Made by a program: the position numbers and the translations under genes
In this document: positions 32,968 to 40,423 of the stretch, one piece after another
How the letters are laid out: each line of letters opens with the position of its first letter
Numbering within the stretch: the stretch's first letter is position 1
Assembly: GCA_963664365.1 (NCBI GenBank)
Contig: OY761144.1
Coordinates: forward strand, 1,798,001 to 1,862,000
Direction of reading: 5' to 3'
Length of the DNA stretch: 64,000 nucleotides
Source of the DNA: VXRN01 sp963664365
Lineage (GTDB): Bacteria; Chloroflexota; Dehalococcoidia; Lucifugimonadales; UBA1123
The notes under the pieces: generated by a model
The model's input: only the letters and a program-made list of their open reading frames with translations
Database searches by the model: none
Told to the model about the DNA's origin: nothing

Positions 32968-34452
32968 TTAGAGTCCGGTTATCTGGAGTGTGCTGACCTC
33001 GCTGGTGACGAGGTCGGCGACTCTGACGGCGTGGTTGTTGGTGTCGGCGATGTAGAGTTTGGCGTTGTACGCGCTTACGCCCGCGGGTTCGTGGAATTGG
33101 GCTTCGCGCCTGGGTCCATCGGTGAAGCCGGGTTCGCCGGAGCCGAAGACAGATACGCAGGCGTTGACGTCGGGGCAGAAGTTCTTGATCTTGTTGTTGT
33201 AGGTGTCGGCGATCCAGAGGTCTCCGAGGTAGATGTCTATGCCGATGGGGTGCTGGAGCCTGACGTCGTCGGCTTTGCCGTCCACGTCGCCGAACGTGAA
33301 CAGGCCGACTCCGGCGAGAGTCTTGACCGAGCCGAGCGGGTCTATGGACGCCTGGCGGATGGAACTGGTCTCGCTGTCGGCGAAGTAGAGCGTCTCGCCG
33401 TCGGACGTGATGCCGCTGGGCTGGGCGAGTTCGGCGCGGGAGAGCGGGCCGTCGGTTATGTTCTCGCGCCCGTTTCCGGCGTGAATGATGAGGCTGCGGG
33501 CGCCGAGGTCGAGTTTCCAGATCTGGTGGAACCCGGCCATGGCGATGTAGAGCGAGCCGCCGGACTTGTGGAGGTCCCATGGCGACTTTAGGGCGGTGAG
33601 CCTTCCGTTGCCGCCGGAATGAAATCCGCGCGCCTGCTCGCCGGTTCCCGCTAGGGTAGTGACTTCGAGAGAAATGAGGTCTATGGCCCTGATCGCGTGG
33701 TTCTTGGTGTCGGCGACGTAGAGGGTAGGCCAGTCGAGTTCCAGCCCTTGCGGGTCGTAGAAGGCGGCCTGATCTGCGACGCCGTCTTCAAGGGCGCGCT
33801 CTCCGGAGCCGATGACGGCGTTGACGGAGCCGAGCATGTCCGTCCAGAGTACGCGGTTGTGGTTGGAGTCGGCGATGAAGAGGCCGCGGGAGGTGGCGAG
33901 AACCTTGCCGGGGAAGGACAGGGGACGCTCGCGGGCGCTGTCGCGCTCCACCTTGACGGGGAGGGGGCGTCGGTCGATCAGGTTTTGGGAGTCGTAGTCG
34001 GCGACCATGGTGGCAAGCACGTTGTCAAGGGCTTCGATGGGGAACTCGCCTTCGTGCTTGCCGACTACCTTGCCGTCGGGCGAGATGAACATGAGCGTCG
34101 GCCAGGCACGGGCGGCGTACTGCTGCCAGACCTTGAAATCGGCGTCGTTGATGACGGGGTGCTCGATCTCGTAGCGCATGATGGCGCGGCGGACGTTGTC
34201 GGTGGCCTTCTCAGCGTTGAACTTGGCCGAGTGGACTCCGACGACGACCAGTTCCGCGGCGTACTTCTCTTCCAATTTCCGCAACTGCGGAAACACGTGC
34301 ATACAGTTGATTCAACAGTATGTCCAGAAGTCGAGGATGACTATCTTGCCCTTGAGGTCGCTGAGAGCGAGAGGGCGTTCGGTGTTCAGCCAGTCGAGTC
34401 CGGCGGGGAAGTCCGGGGCGTCCACCGTTCCGGTAAAGCGTCTTGTGCTCAT
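32968..34452 (-). CDS. NHL-repeat thioredoxin-like protein with in-frame TGA: probable selenoprotein
   Basis: Reading through the TGA at 34314-34312 as selenocysteine gives a 494-residue protein. An N-terminal thioredoxin-like domain (1-150) has the active site W43-T-Y-C46-U47-I-N-C50, where relatives (NHLRC2-like) have WTYCCINC. NHL beta-propeller repeats follow from ~160 to 494 (GLFIADSNHNRVLW, TLYVADTKNHAIRAI, LWIADTYNNKIKNF, LYIADTNNHAVRV). The ATG at 34452 has GGAG eight bases upstream. Homology continues seamlessly across the TGA, and a SECIS-like hairpin follows it. An annotation starting at the ATG 34302 would lose the domain start. A sequencing error (TGC/TGT to TGA) is the main alternative. 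Confidence 0.82.
34276..34314 (-). promoter_or_regulatory. Bacterial SECIS-like hairpin directly after the in-frame TGA
   Basis: On the minus strand, TTTCCGC (34293-34287), loop AGTT (34286-34283), GCGGAAA (34282-34276): a perfect seven-base-pair stem. The loop begins 26 bases after the TGA, within the usual 16-37 range for bacterial SECIS elements, and has a G in its second position, as the consensus requires. It lies inside the coding sequence, as bacterial SECIS do. Confidence 0.75.
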
Positions 34453-34525
34453 TGGGTTGTCTCCAGTGTTTGGATTATCGGGTAGGGGAGGGGAGCGCCG
34501 GATTCCGGGCGGCCCACTCTTTGAG

Positions 34526-34531
34526 ATTATA
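34526..34531 (-). promoter_or_regulatory. Putative -10 box of the NHL selenoprotein operon
   Basis: A perfect TATAAT on the minus strand lies about 74 bases upstream of the ATG at 34452. The -35 region is poor. The rest of the 390-base gap to the tRNA (34453-34841) shows AT-rich sequence and no other feature. Confidence 0.4.
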
Positions 34532-34841
34532 CGCCATTCCCATCCCACCGCCATTTTCATCATTGGTGGCGCGGGTGGCAATGGGCATGGGGTATTGACC
34601 AGAATAGGATGATTGCTACGCCGTTGATATAGACCCTGATCTTTTGGAGAGGGAGAGTAACCAGTTGCGGATCGACCAGGAAGGGATGTTTTGATATGGA
34701 AATCGTTTTAGATATGAAATTTGCCGGGCATGATTGCCAAATTGTTCTGTCGGCATATTGAATACATATCCATATTGTCAGTGCGCGATTGTAGATGTGT
34801 AGGATATGGAATACAGTCGTATGGTTAGCGCGCTGGTTTTG

Positions 34842-34918
34842 TGGCGTCCCTGGCAGGATTCGAACCCGCGACCCGCTGCTTAGAAGGCAGCCGCTCTGTC
34901 CAACTGAGCTACAGGGAC
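34842..34918 (-). tRNA. tRNA-Arg (anticodon TCT)
   Basis: A full cloverleaf: acceptor GTCCCTG/CAGGGAC, D-arm with AGCTCAGTTGGACAGAGC, anticodon stem GCTGC/GCAGC with loop CTTCTAA (anticodon TCT, reads AGA), T-arm with GGTTCGAATCC. The discriminator G and CCA are encoded. Minus strand, 77 bases with CCA. Confidence 0.96.
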
Positions 34919-35151
34919 ACACGCTCCGGGGCGTATGCTTGAAGTTTAGCAACGGGTTTGTGGGCGGTCAAGAAGATCGCGGTCCGGCGCGGAGGGTCTG
35001 TTGGTTTGGTAGGGGCGCCGCGCATGAGAGCAAAAATTGCTTCTCCCACGATGGGAGAGAGCCTGACCCGTATCCCGATACGGGTGTGTGTGATACGTCA
35101 CCTACTATTTTGACACAGGCTCAGTGTAAGGTGGATGTCACCCTTTTGCCG

Positions 35152-35172
35152 GGGCAGGTTTGAAACCTGCCC
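35152..35172. repeat. Palindromic repeat, GGGCAGGTTT type
   Basis: GGGCAGGTTT-G-AAACCTGCCC, followed by TAC, resembles the outer arms of the GTAGGGGC palindromes elsewhere. It sits in the 273-base gap between tRNA-Arg and the small membrane protein, which also has a CCCGTATCCCGATACGGG hairpin near 35079; otherwise the gap is empty. Confidence 0.65.
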
Positions 35173-35191
35173 TACGGGATTGGGCAGGGAT

Positions 35192-35548
35192 TCAGTCGGG
35201 GCGGTCGGAGTTGCCATTGCGACGGAGTTTGCGCTCGACTTCCTTTCGGGTGTCTTCGTCGAGTAGGGCGAGGACTGTGTCCTGGCCTTTGGCTAGGCCC
35301 TCGGCCAGACCTTCTCGGTAGCGTCTCTTTTCGTATCTTTCAGCAAGCATTTTCCATCCCTCGATTAGAATGTAGGTGAAAGCCCCGGACGCCACGACTA
35401 CAGACTCCATCCCGTTCAGGATGGCGCGGACGGTTTCCGCAAAGCTGTCTGCGGCTGCGTGGCGGACCTCAATCCAGGCAACGACGCTCAGGCCAGTCAG
35501 GGATAGGATGAGGAACAGGATTATGTACGATGTCTCACGTGGCAACAT
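35192..35548 (-). CDS. Small membrane protein of unknown function
   Basis: The 118-residue protein has two hydrophobic helices (about 8-26 and 47-66) and a charged tail with heptad-like EGLAEGLAKGQDTVLALLDEDTRKEVERKLRRNG, predicted helical. No family recognised. Flanked by repeats on both sides, and its start codon at 35548 has no strong ribosome site, so expression is uncertain. Confidence 0.55.
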   Translation of the reverse strand: MLPRETSYIILFLILSLTGLSVVAWIEVRHAAADSFAETVRAILNGMESVVVASGAFTYILIEGWKMLAERYEKRRYREGLAEGLAKGQDTVLALLDEDTRKEVERKLRRNGNSDRPD

Positions 35549-35660
35549 CTACTGTGGACGTGACTCCTGCCGTACTCATTGCGTAACCTCAGCCCATTTC
35601 CCTAGATTGAGGTTACATCGGCTCAGTTTGAGTGTCAAGGTTTAGGATGCAAGGGGTAAG

Positions 35661-35729
35661 TTGGTAGGCGCTACTCACCTGTCATTCCCGCGAAAAGCCT
35701 GCCCAGTACCCCGATACCGGGCCGGAATC
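35661..35729. repeat. Dispersed palindromic repeat element, reverse orientation
   Basis: TTGGTAGGCGCTACTCACC at the left is the reverse complement of the right end of the 38848-38919 element; it continues with GTCATTCCCGCG and a degenerate right half with CCCGATACCGGG. One of at least three copies in the window. Confidence 0.75.
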
Positions 35730-35806
35730 AACATATCCAATCCCTGACCGTTACGATCAATTCTATCTCGAAACGATACTAGCAGGCTCGCCCGGCCGGC
35801 TGGCTC

Positions 35807-36379
35807 CTATCGCGCCGCCCACCGAATTGGAGCGGGCTCGTCATCGGACCGGGGAGCCTCGGGAGGCGGAGGAGGCTCAGGCGGTCCGCCATGACTTTCT
35901 GAGGTGCGTATCCAGACGACGGAGACCGGACCTTTGAGGATCCGGCGCGTGGAGACGATCCGGACGCGCCGGACGTCGGGTAGGGTAGTGAAGCGGCGCT
36001 GAACGAATCTGCCGACTGGCCGGCTCAGTAGGCTCGATGCGACGGCGGCGGCGATGGCGCCGCGCACGCCGGCCCAGAATCCGCGCTTGCCCCCGGATGC
36101 GATCAGCGCGGCGAGTCCGCCGATGAGGGCGCCGACGACCAAGTTCGTGCCGCAGAAGGGCGAGACGGCAAGGTGCGCGTGTCCGGACTTCATCAGCCTG
36201 AGCGCTTGGCGAGCGGTGTCGGCGACGATCTCAGGCGAGGCGGTGGACCAGATCACGAATCCGGAGGCGAGGGAGTACCCGCCCATCGGCGGGCTGACGC
36301 CGCGCTCCAAGAGGAGGGCAACGGTCGCGTGCTCGAGGCCGTGGTTTCTCCGCGTCTTGTCCAAGGTGGGTACACGCAC
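35807..36379 (-). CDS. DUF6391 membrane protein
   Basis: The 190-residue protein has the DUF6391 opening RRNHGLEHATVALLLERG (residues 11-28), FGFVIW-like S39GFVIW, then a hydrophobic stretch with two helices (LVVGALIGGLAALIASGG, GAIAAAVASSLLSRPVG) and a proline-rich tail. The conserved N-H-G-L-E-H-A motif suggests a metal or catalytic site; function is unknown. Known mostly from Chloroflexota and cyanobacteria. Confidence 0.8.
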   Translation of the reverse strand: MRVPTLDKTRRNHGLEHATVALLLERGVSPPMGGYSLASGFVIWSTASPEIVADTARQALRLMKSGHAHLAVSPFCGTNLVVGALIGGLAALIASGGKRGFWAGVRGAIAAAVASSLLSRPVGRFVQRRFTTLPDVRRVRIVSTRRILKGPVSVVWIRTSESHGGPPEPPPPPEAPRSDDEPAPIRWAAR

Positions 36380-36528
36380 TGGGCCGATTACCTCCCGATG
36401 GTCGAATGCTCGTCAACTCCGACTGACGGTATCACAGATTCCGCCAAACCGCTACGCTGAAATGATTTCAGCGGATTTCTGCGCCGGGCTGACATGGAGA
36501 AATAACTGGAAAAGTATTGAAAAACGTG

Positions 36529-36557
36529 TTGACATGGTTGAGGCCGCGTCATAGCAT
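36529..36557 (+). promoter_or_regulatory. Strong promoter of the small helix-turn-helix gene
   Basis: TTGACA at 36529-36534 (perfect) and TAGCAT at 36552-36557 with a 17-base spacer. Transcription would begin near 36564, after the GTG at 36560, so that potential start is ruled out. Confidence 0.6.
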
Positions 36558-36613
36558 TAGTGCAAGACAAGAGGGGAGCGATGCAAGATCAGAGAGGGAA
36601 GGAGAGTAGAAAG

Positions 36614-36844
36614 ATGACACGGAAGACGAAGAAGATGCTTGCAGTCGAAGAGAGGTTCCACCAGCCGCTGGAGAAGATATTGCCCGAGATGGTGACCGAC
36701 CAGGGTCTTTCGTCCACCGCGGACTACCTGGGGGTGAGCAAGGCGACGCTGGGCTACTGGCTCCTGAAGCTGGGGATCAACGTGCGGCGGGTGGCGTTGG
36801 CTCCGGGCGAGACGATCGAGATCAAGCGGGTCAGCCAAGTATAG
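36614..36844 (+). CDS. Small helix-turn-helix protein
   Basis: The 76-residue product from ATG 36614 (AAGGAGAG upstream) contains DQGLSSTADYLGVSKATLGYWLLKLGINVRRV, a helix-turn-helix of the kind found in site-specific DNA-binding and homeodomain-like proteins, and ends PGETIEIKRV. An alternative start at 36581 (GAGGGGAGCG upstream) adds 11 residues. It has its own promoter and terminator and stands alone, so it may be a single-gene regulator. Target unknown. Confidence 0.7.
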   Translation: MTRKTKKMLAVEERFHQPLEKILPEMVTDQGLSSTADYLGVSKATLGYWLLKLGINVRRVALAPGETIEIKRVSQV

Positions 36845-36884
36845 AGGCTTGCGCCGAGGGCCTCGGTTAGCCGGACGGCAAACG

Positions 36885-36920
36885 GCCGGCGGGAGATGGA
36901 CGCTCCCGCCGGCTGTTTTA
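36885..36920. terminator. Bidirectional intrinsic terminator
   Basis: GCCGGCGGGAG (36885-36895), seven-base loop, CTCCCGCCGGC (36903-36913), then TGTTTTA on the plus strand. On the minus strand the stem is followed by CGTTTGCC. It separates the convergent HTH gene and smpB. Confidence 0.85.
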
Positions 36921-36943
36921 CGTTAAGAGGGCAGGGGCAAGAG

Positions 36944-37405
36944 TCAGAGCCTGGTGGCGCCGATTGCGGCGCGCGCTTCGCGCTCGCGCTCTCTTTCTAT
37001 CAGGGCGCGCCGCTTGTCGAATCGTTTCTTTCCGCGCGCGACGGCCAGTTCGACCTTGGCGTAGTGGTTGCGGATGTACAGCCGCAGGGGTATCAGCGTC
37101 AGGCCGCGCTGTTCTACCTGGCGGGTCAGGTCCTTGATCTGGTCACGATTGAGGAGGAGCTTCCTGGGACGCTTGGGGTCGTGGTTGTCGCGGTGCGCGT
37201 GGGCATACTCGGCGACGTGGAGGTTGTAGAGCCACATTTCGCCGTTGACGGGGCGGGCGTAGGCGTCGCTGAGGTTGACCCTGCGCCCACGAATAGACTT
37301 GATCTCCGTGCCGGTCAGCACGAGGCCGGCCTCGACGCTCTCGATGATGTCGTAGTCGTACCTGGCCCGCCGGTTGACGGTTATGGTCGAGCCGCTCCGA
37401 GCCAA
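36944..37405 (-). CDS. smpB: SsrA-binding protein
   Basis: The 153-residue protein has the SmpB fold motifs NRRARYDYDIIESVEAGLVL, GTEIKSIRGRRVNLSDAYA, KLLLNRDQI and a basic tail with GKKRFDKR. It binds tmRNA for trans-translation ribosome rescue. No tmRNA gene (ssrA) was found in the window. It begins five bases after ctpA's end. Confidence 0.95.
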   Translation of the reverse strand: MARSGSTITVNRRARYDYDIIESVEAGLVLTGTEIKSIRGRRVNLSDAYARPVNGEMWLYNLHVAEYAHAHRDNHDPKRPRKLLLNRDQIKDLTRQVEQRGLTLIPLRLYIRNHYAKVELAVARGKKRFDKRRALIEREREREARAAIGATRL

Positions 37406-37409
37406 GGGA

Positions 37410-38786
37410 TCACGCTCCGTCTATCGGCTCGCCATCCAGGATCTTCTCCATGACCTCGACGGCTTTCTCGAACTGCGAAGTATCGGCCTTCTGCTTGTCT
37501 CTGGACGTGACCTCGAAGTCGGGTTCGATCCCGTTTCCGTGAATGAGCCGTCCGTTGGGCGTGTACCACTTGGCTATGGTGATGTAGATTCCGCCGCCGT
37601 TGGAGAGCCTTCGCAGGATGTTGACGCTACCTTTGCCGAACGTGGTGGCTCCGACGACGGGCGCGCGTCCGTGGTCCTGGAGCGCGCCAACGACGATCTC
37701 GGACCCGCTCGCGCTGTACTCGTTGGCAAGGATGACGAGCGGGATGTCGGCAAACATGCCGGGGTTATCGGCGGGGAGGTCTTTTCGGTTGCCATTGCCG
37801 TCCACCTGGTAGAGTATCAGGCCGTCCTCCATGAACATGCTGGTGACCTCGACGACGCTGGAGAGCAGTCCGCCGCCGTTGTCTCGGAGGTCTAGTATCA
37901 GACCCTCGGCTCCTTCGGCTTGCGCGCCCCTGATGGCGTCGGCGAGCTTGCCGGGGGTGTCTCCGAAGAAGGTGGTAAGCCTGATGTGGGCGAAGCGGTC
38001 TTCGGGCCTGCTTCGGACGCGGACGCTTTCTAGGGGAATGCGGTCTCGGACGACGGCGATTTCGACCTCACCCGCCTCGCCGAGATGCCTGACCAATAGA
38101 CGGACCTCGGAACCGCGCGGCCCCCGAATCAGGTTGACGGCCTCGACCAGGCTCATGCCGACGATGCTCTGGCCGTCCACGGCGACGACGATGTCGCCGG
38201 GCCGCAGTCCGGCCTGTTCAGCGGGGCTGCCTTCCATAGGGGAGACGACGAGGCCGTTGCGGTGCATCTGGACCGTCGCGCCGATGCCCTCGAACGAGCC
38301 GTACAGGTCTTGGTTTTCGATCTCGAATGCCTGCGGCGGGACGTAGTGAGTGTGTCGGTCTTCGAGTGCCGAAATGATGCCAATGATGGCGCCTTCGTCG
38401 AACTTCTCGGCCTCCAACTCGCGGCGGTCAACGTGCTGCTCGGTAATCATCGTCCAGACTTCCCAGGCTGTGGCCAACTCTTCGGGCACGCCCTGGGGGA
38501 CGCCGGGAGGATCGACGAGAGGAATCGCGGTAGGGAGTATCATCGGGTCGGAGTGTATGGCGTCGTCCGACTCGAAGGACTTGACCGCCGACTCAGCATC
38601 CGACTCCTTGACGACTTCCTCTTGAGTCTCGGCTTCCGGCGCGGCCGCCGGGGTGGCGTCGATTTGGCATGCCAGAAGCGCCAGCAGGAGCGCGGCAAGC
38701 GCGAGCGAGAATATCCAATGTCCAGTCTTGTGATTGAAGTGACTCACGGCAACACCCCAAGTCGGTTGTTGATCTTTTCGATACAT
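37410..38786 (-). CDS. ctpA: C-terminal processing protease, lipoprotein
   Basis: The 458-residue protein has a signal with lipobox LALLAC (C40), a linker rich in Ala/Glu/Pro, a CtpA N-terminal helix region, a PDZ domain (~165-245, GLRPGDIVVAVDGQSIVGM) and the S41 peptidase core. The nucleophile serine lies in EYSASGSEIV and the lysine in FGKGSVN, a Ser-Lys dyad. It degrades or trims extracytoplasmic proteins. Same strand as smpB, so likely co-transcribed. Confidence 0.93.
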   Translation of the reverse strand: MYRKDQQPTWGVAVSHFNHKTGHWIFSLALAALLLALLACQIDATPAAAPEAETQEEVVKESDAESAVKSFESDDAIHSDPMILPTAIPLVDPPGVPQGVPEELATAWEVWTMITEQHVDRRELEAEKFDEGAIIGIISALEDRHTHYVPPQAFEIENQDLYGSFEGIGATVQMHRNGLVVSPMEGSPAEQAGLRPGDIVVAVDGQSIVGMSLVEAVNLIRGPRGSEVRLLVRHLGEAGEVEIAVVRDRIPLESVRVRSRPEDRFAHIRLTTFFGDTPGKLADAIRGAQAEGAEGLILDLRDNGGGLLSSVVEVTSMFMEDGLILYQVDGNGNRKDLPADNPGMFADIPLVILANEYSASGSEIVVGALQDHGRAPVVGATTFGKGSVNILRRLSNGGGIYITIAKWYTPNGRLIHGNGIEPDFEVTSRDKQKADTSQFEKAVEVMEKILDGEPIDGA

Positions 38787-38847
38787 TCTAACACCTCGTC
38801 AAGGAACGCGCCCAACGCCGCGGCCTGTCCGAACCTGTCCTCGATTA

Positions 38848-38919
38848 GTAGGCGGCACTCTACTCCCCCCATCCCTGGATTCCGGCCTTCGCCGGAATGA
38901 CGGGTGAGTAGCGCCTACC
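38848..38919. repeat. Dispersed palindromic repeat element, short form
   Basis: Arms GTAGGCG...CTACTC at the left mirror GAGTAG-CGCCTAC at the right; between them is ATTCCGGCCTTCGCCGGAAT. It lies within the 394-base gap between ctpA and the winged-helix gene. The remaining gap has an inverted repeat GGCTCTCC...GGAGAGCC (38980-39049) and AT-rich sequence. Confidence 0.8.
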
Positions 38920-39180
38920 AACTTGGGACAGTGTCTGCCAGTCCTTCGGCATAGCCTCTGTGGTAGATACGAACCTCCAGGCTCTCCGGTTCATTTGGAG
39001 CCGCGCAATCCACGCGAGGCGCTTTCAGAAACAGGTGAATTGGAGAGCCGGAGCAGTTGCGCCCAAGCGTGAAATGTGCGAATATAGTCTTGTAATGCCG
39101 GATGAAGATGACGTTTCGTATTTCAGAATTCAGAAACCATTAATCGTCAGGCCCCGCAATCTTCATAGGACGACCTCGAC

Positions 39181-40224
39181 ATGGCCAAGCGCACCAGGAT
39201 CAACAGACCGTACCCGACTCACACGCTCCAGGACGTTCTGCCAATCGCGGAGACGATCCAGGAATCGAACGGCGGGCGTCCGGTGAGGACGAGTATGCTC
39301 GCCGAGTCGCTGGGCACTTCGACCAAGAGCAGTATGCTGGTCCAGAAGTTGAACTCGTCGTCCAAGTATGGCCTGACGAACGGAACCCATTCCAGCGAGA
39401 CGATCGAGTTGACGGACCTCGGCGAGATGCTGACCGCTCCCAGCAGTCCTCTCGAACGTGAAGAGGGTCTGAGAAGGGCCGCGACGCACCCGGAGGTCTT
39501 TGCGGGGTTCTACGAGATCTACTCGGGCAAGAGGATGCCGAGCGACGTGTACGCCGCGAACACGCTGAACCGCGAGCTTGGAATCCGCCGCGAACTTACC
39601 GACGAGTGCCTGCAACTGCTGCGGGTGAACGGGCTGTTTGCCGGAATCATTACGGACGTGGACGGCATTCAGTACGTGGGCGGCGCTCCGTCCGAGACGC
39701 CGGAGGAGGTCGAAGCGCCCTCAGAGCCATCCGGCGGGCGTTCCGACGGCCTCCAGGACTCGGAGGACGAAAAGCCGTCGTCGGGAGTGGTGGTTGTCGG
39801 GGCCGCCGGAGACACGCGGGCCGAGCAGGTCCGGGCACTGTTGGAGGACCTGGCGATTGAGGCGCGCAGGGTCGGCCTGGACATGTCAGGCGATGAGTTG
39901 GTTCCGCGGACGGAGTTGGAGTCTCTGGACACGGCGCGGGGCTGTGTGTTCGTTTGGCCTGAGAACGGCGGAGCGGAGGATGAGCCGAAGATGGACGGCG
40001 TCGGAGCGCAGGCGAAGATTTGGGCGTGCCTGGGCGCGGTCTATTACCGTCTGGGCCGGCGGGTTGTCGTCGTGCTGGGCGACGAGTCGGCAGGAGCGGC
40101 GGGGTCGGCGTTGCGGTCGGCGGGCATGGCGACGGTGAACGACAACGGGGAAGGCCCTGGGCTGTCGCACATGCTGATGGCGGCGCTGGTGCAGTCCCAG
40201 GTCATCCGGGTGTCGGCGTGGTGA
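39181..40224 (+). CDS. Protein with winged-helix-like N-terminus and Rossmann/TIR-like C-terminus
   Basis: The 347-residue protein has three parts. Residues ~10-75 look like a winged helix (TLQDVLPIAETIQESNGGRPVRTSMLAESLG). Residues ~165-200 are an acidic low-complexity linker. Residues ~200-347 form an alpha/beta fold with VVVVGAAGDTRAEQV, GCVFVWPENGG and RRVVVVLGDESA, resembling TIR-like or nucleotide-binding domains of conflict systems. Family not recognised with certainty. No neighbour shares its strand, so there is no operon evidence. Confidence 0.6.
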   Translation: MAKRTRINRPYPTHTLQDVLPIAETIQESNGGRPVRTSMLAESLGTSTKSSMLVQKLNSSSKYGLTNGTHSSETIELTDLGEMLTAPSSPLEREEGLRRAATHPEVFAGFYEIYSGKRMPSDVYAANTLNRELGIRRELTDECLQLLRVNGLFAGIITDVDGIQYVGGAPSETPEEVEAPSEPSGGRSDGLQDSEDEKPSSGVVVVGAAGDTRAEQVRALLEDLAIEARRVGLDMSGDELVPRTELESLDTARGCVFVWPENGGAEDEPKMDGVGAQAKIWACLGAVYYRLGRRVVVVLGDESAGAAGSALRSAGMATVNDNGEGPGLSHMLMAALVQSQVIRVSAW

Positions 40225-40289
40225 GCGAGGCGGTGGTCCACGGACAGAAAGCGCCGGGGCTGCATTTTCGGGTTCTGAGGACGACCGAT

Positions 40290-40348
40290 ATGTTATGTCA
40301 AGTTACGTCCGGCCCAGCTTTGATTCTGCCTTCTACTTTACATAACAT
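40290..40348. other. Inverted repeat between convergent genes
   Basis: ATGTTATGT (40290-40298) and ACATAACAT (40340-40348) form a perfect nine-base inverted repeat 41 bases apart in an AT-rich stretch. It could stabilise 3' ends of the convergent winged-helix and hflX transcripts. No T-run follows either arm. Confidence 0.45.
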
Positions 40349-40423
40349 TTATAGGGCGAACATGGCATTTTTCCGATCCACCTCTCCCCTGACGGCCAAA
40401 TCGGTGTGCCGGATGCGTCCCGG

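Noticed and set aside
32933..33580. N-terminal extension of the DUF255 protein
   Set aside because: Low-complexity Arg/Pro-rich shadow of the NHL gene in another frame; the family start matches TTG 32932.
32968..34302. Truncated NHL protein starting at ATG 34302
   Set aside because: The thioredoxin domain begins upstream and reads through a TGA; the 34302 ATG is inside the active-site segment.
34560..34952. 130-codon frame covering the tRNA region
   Set aside because: Contains the translation of a tRNA (SSVGQSG pattern), so it is not a protein gene.
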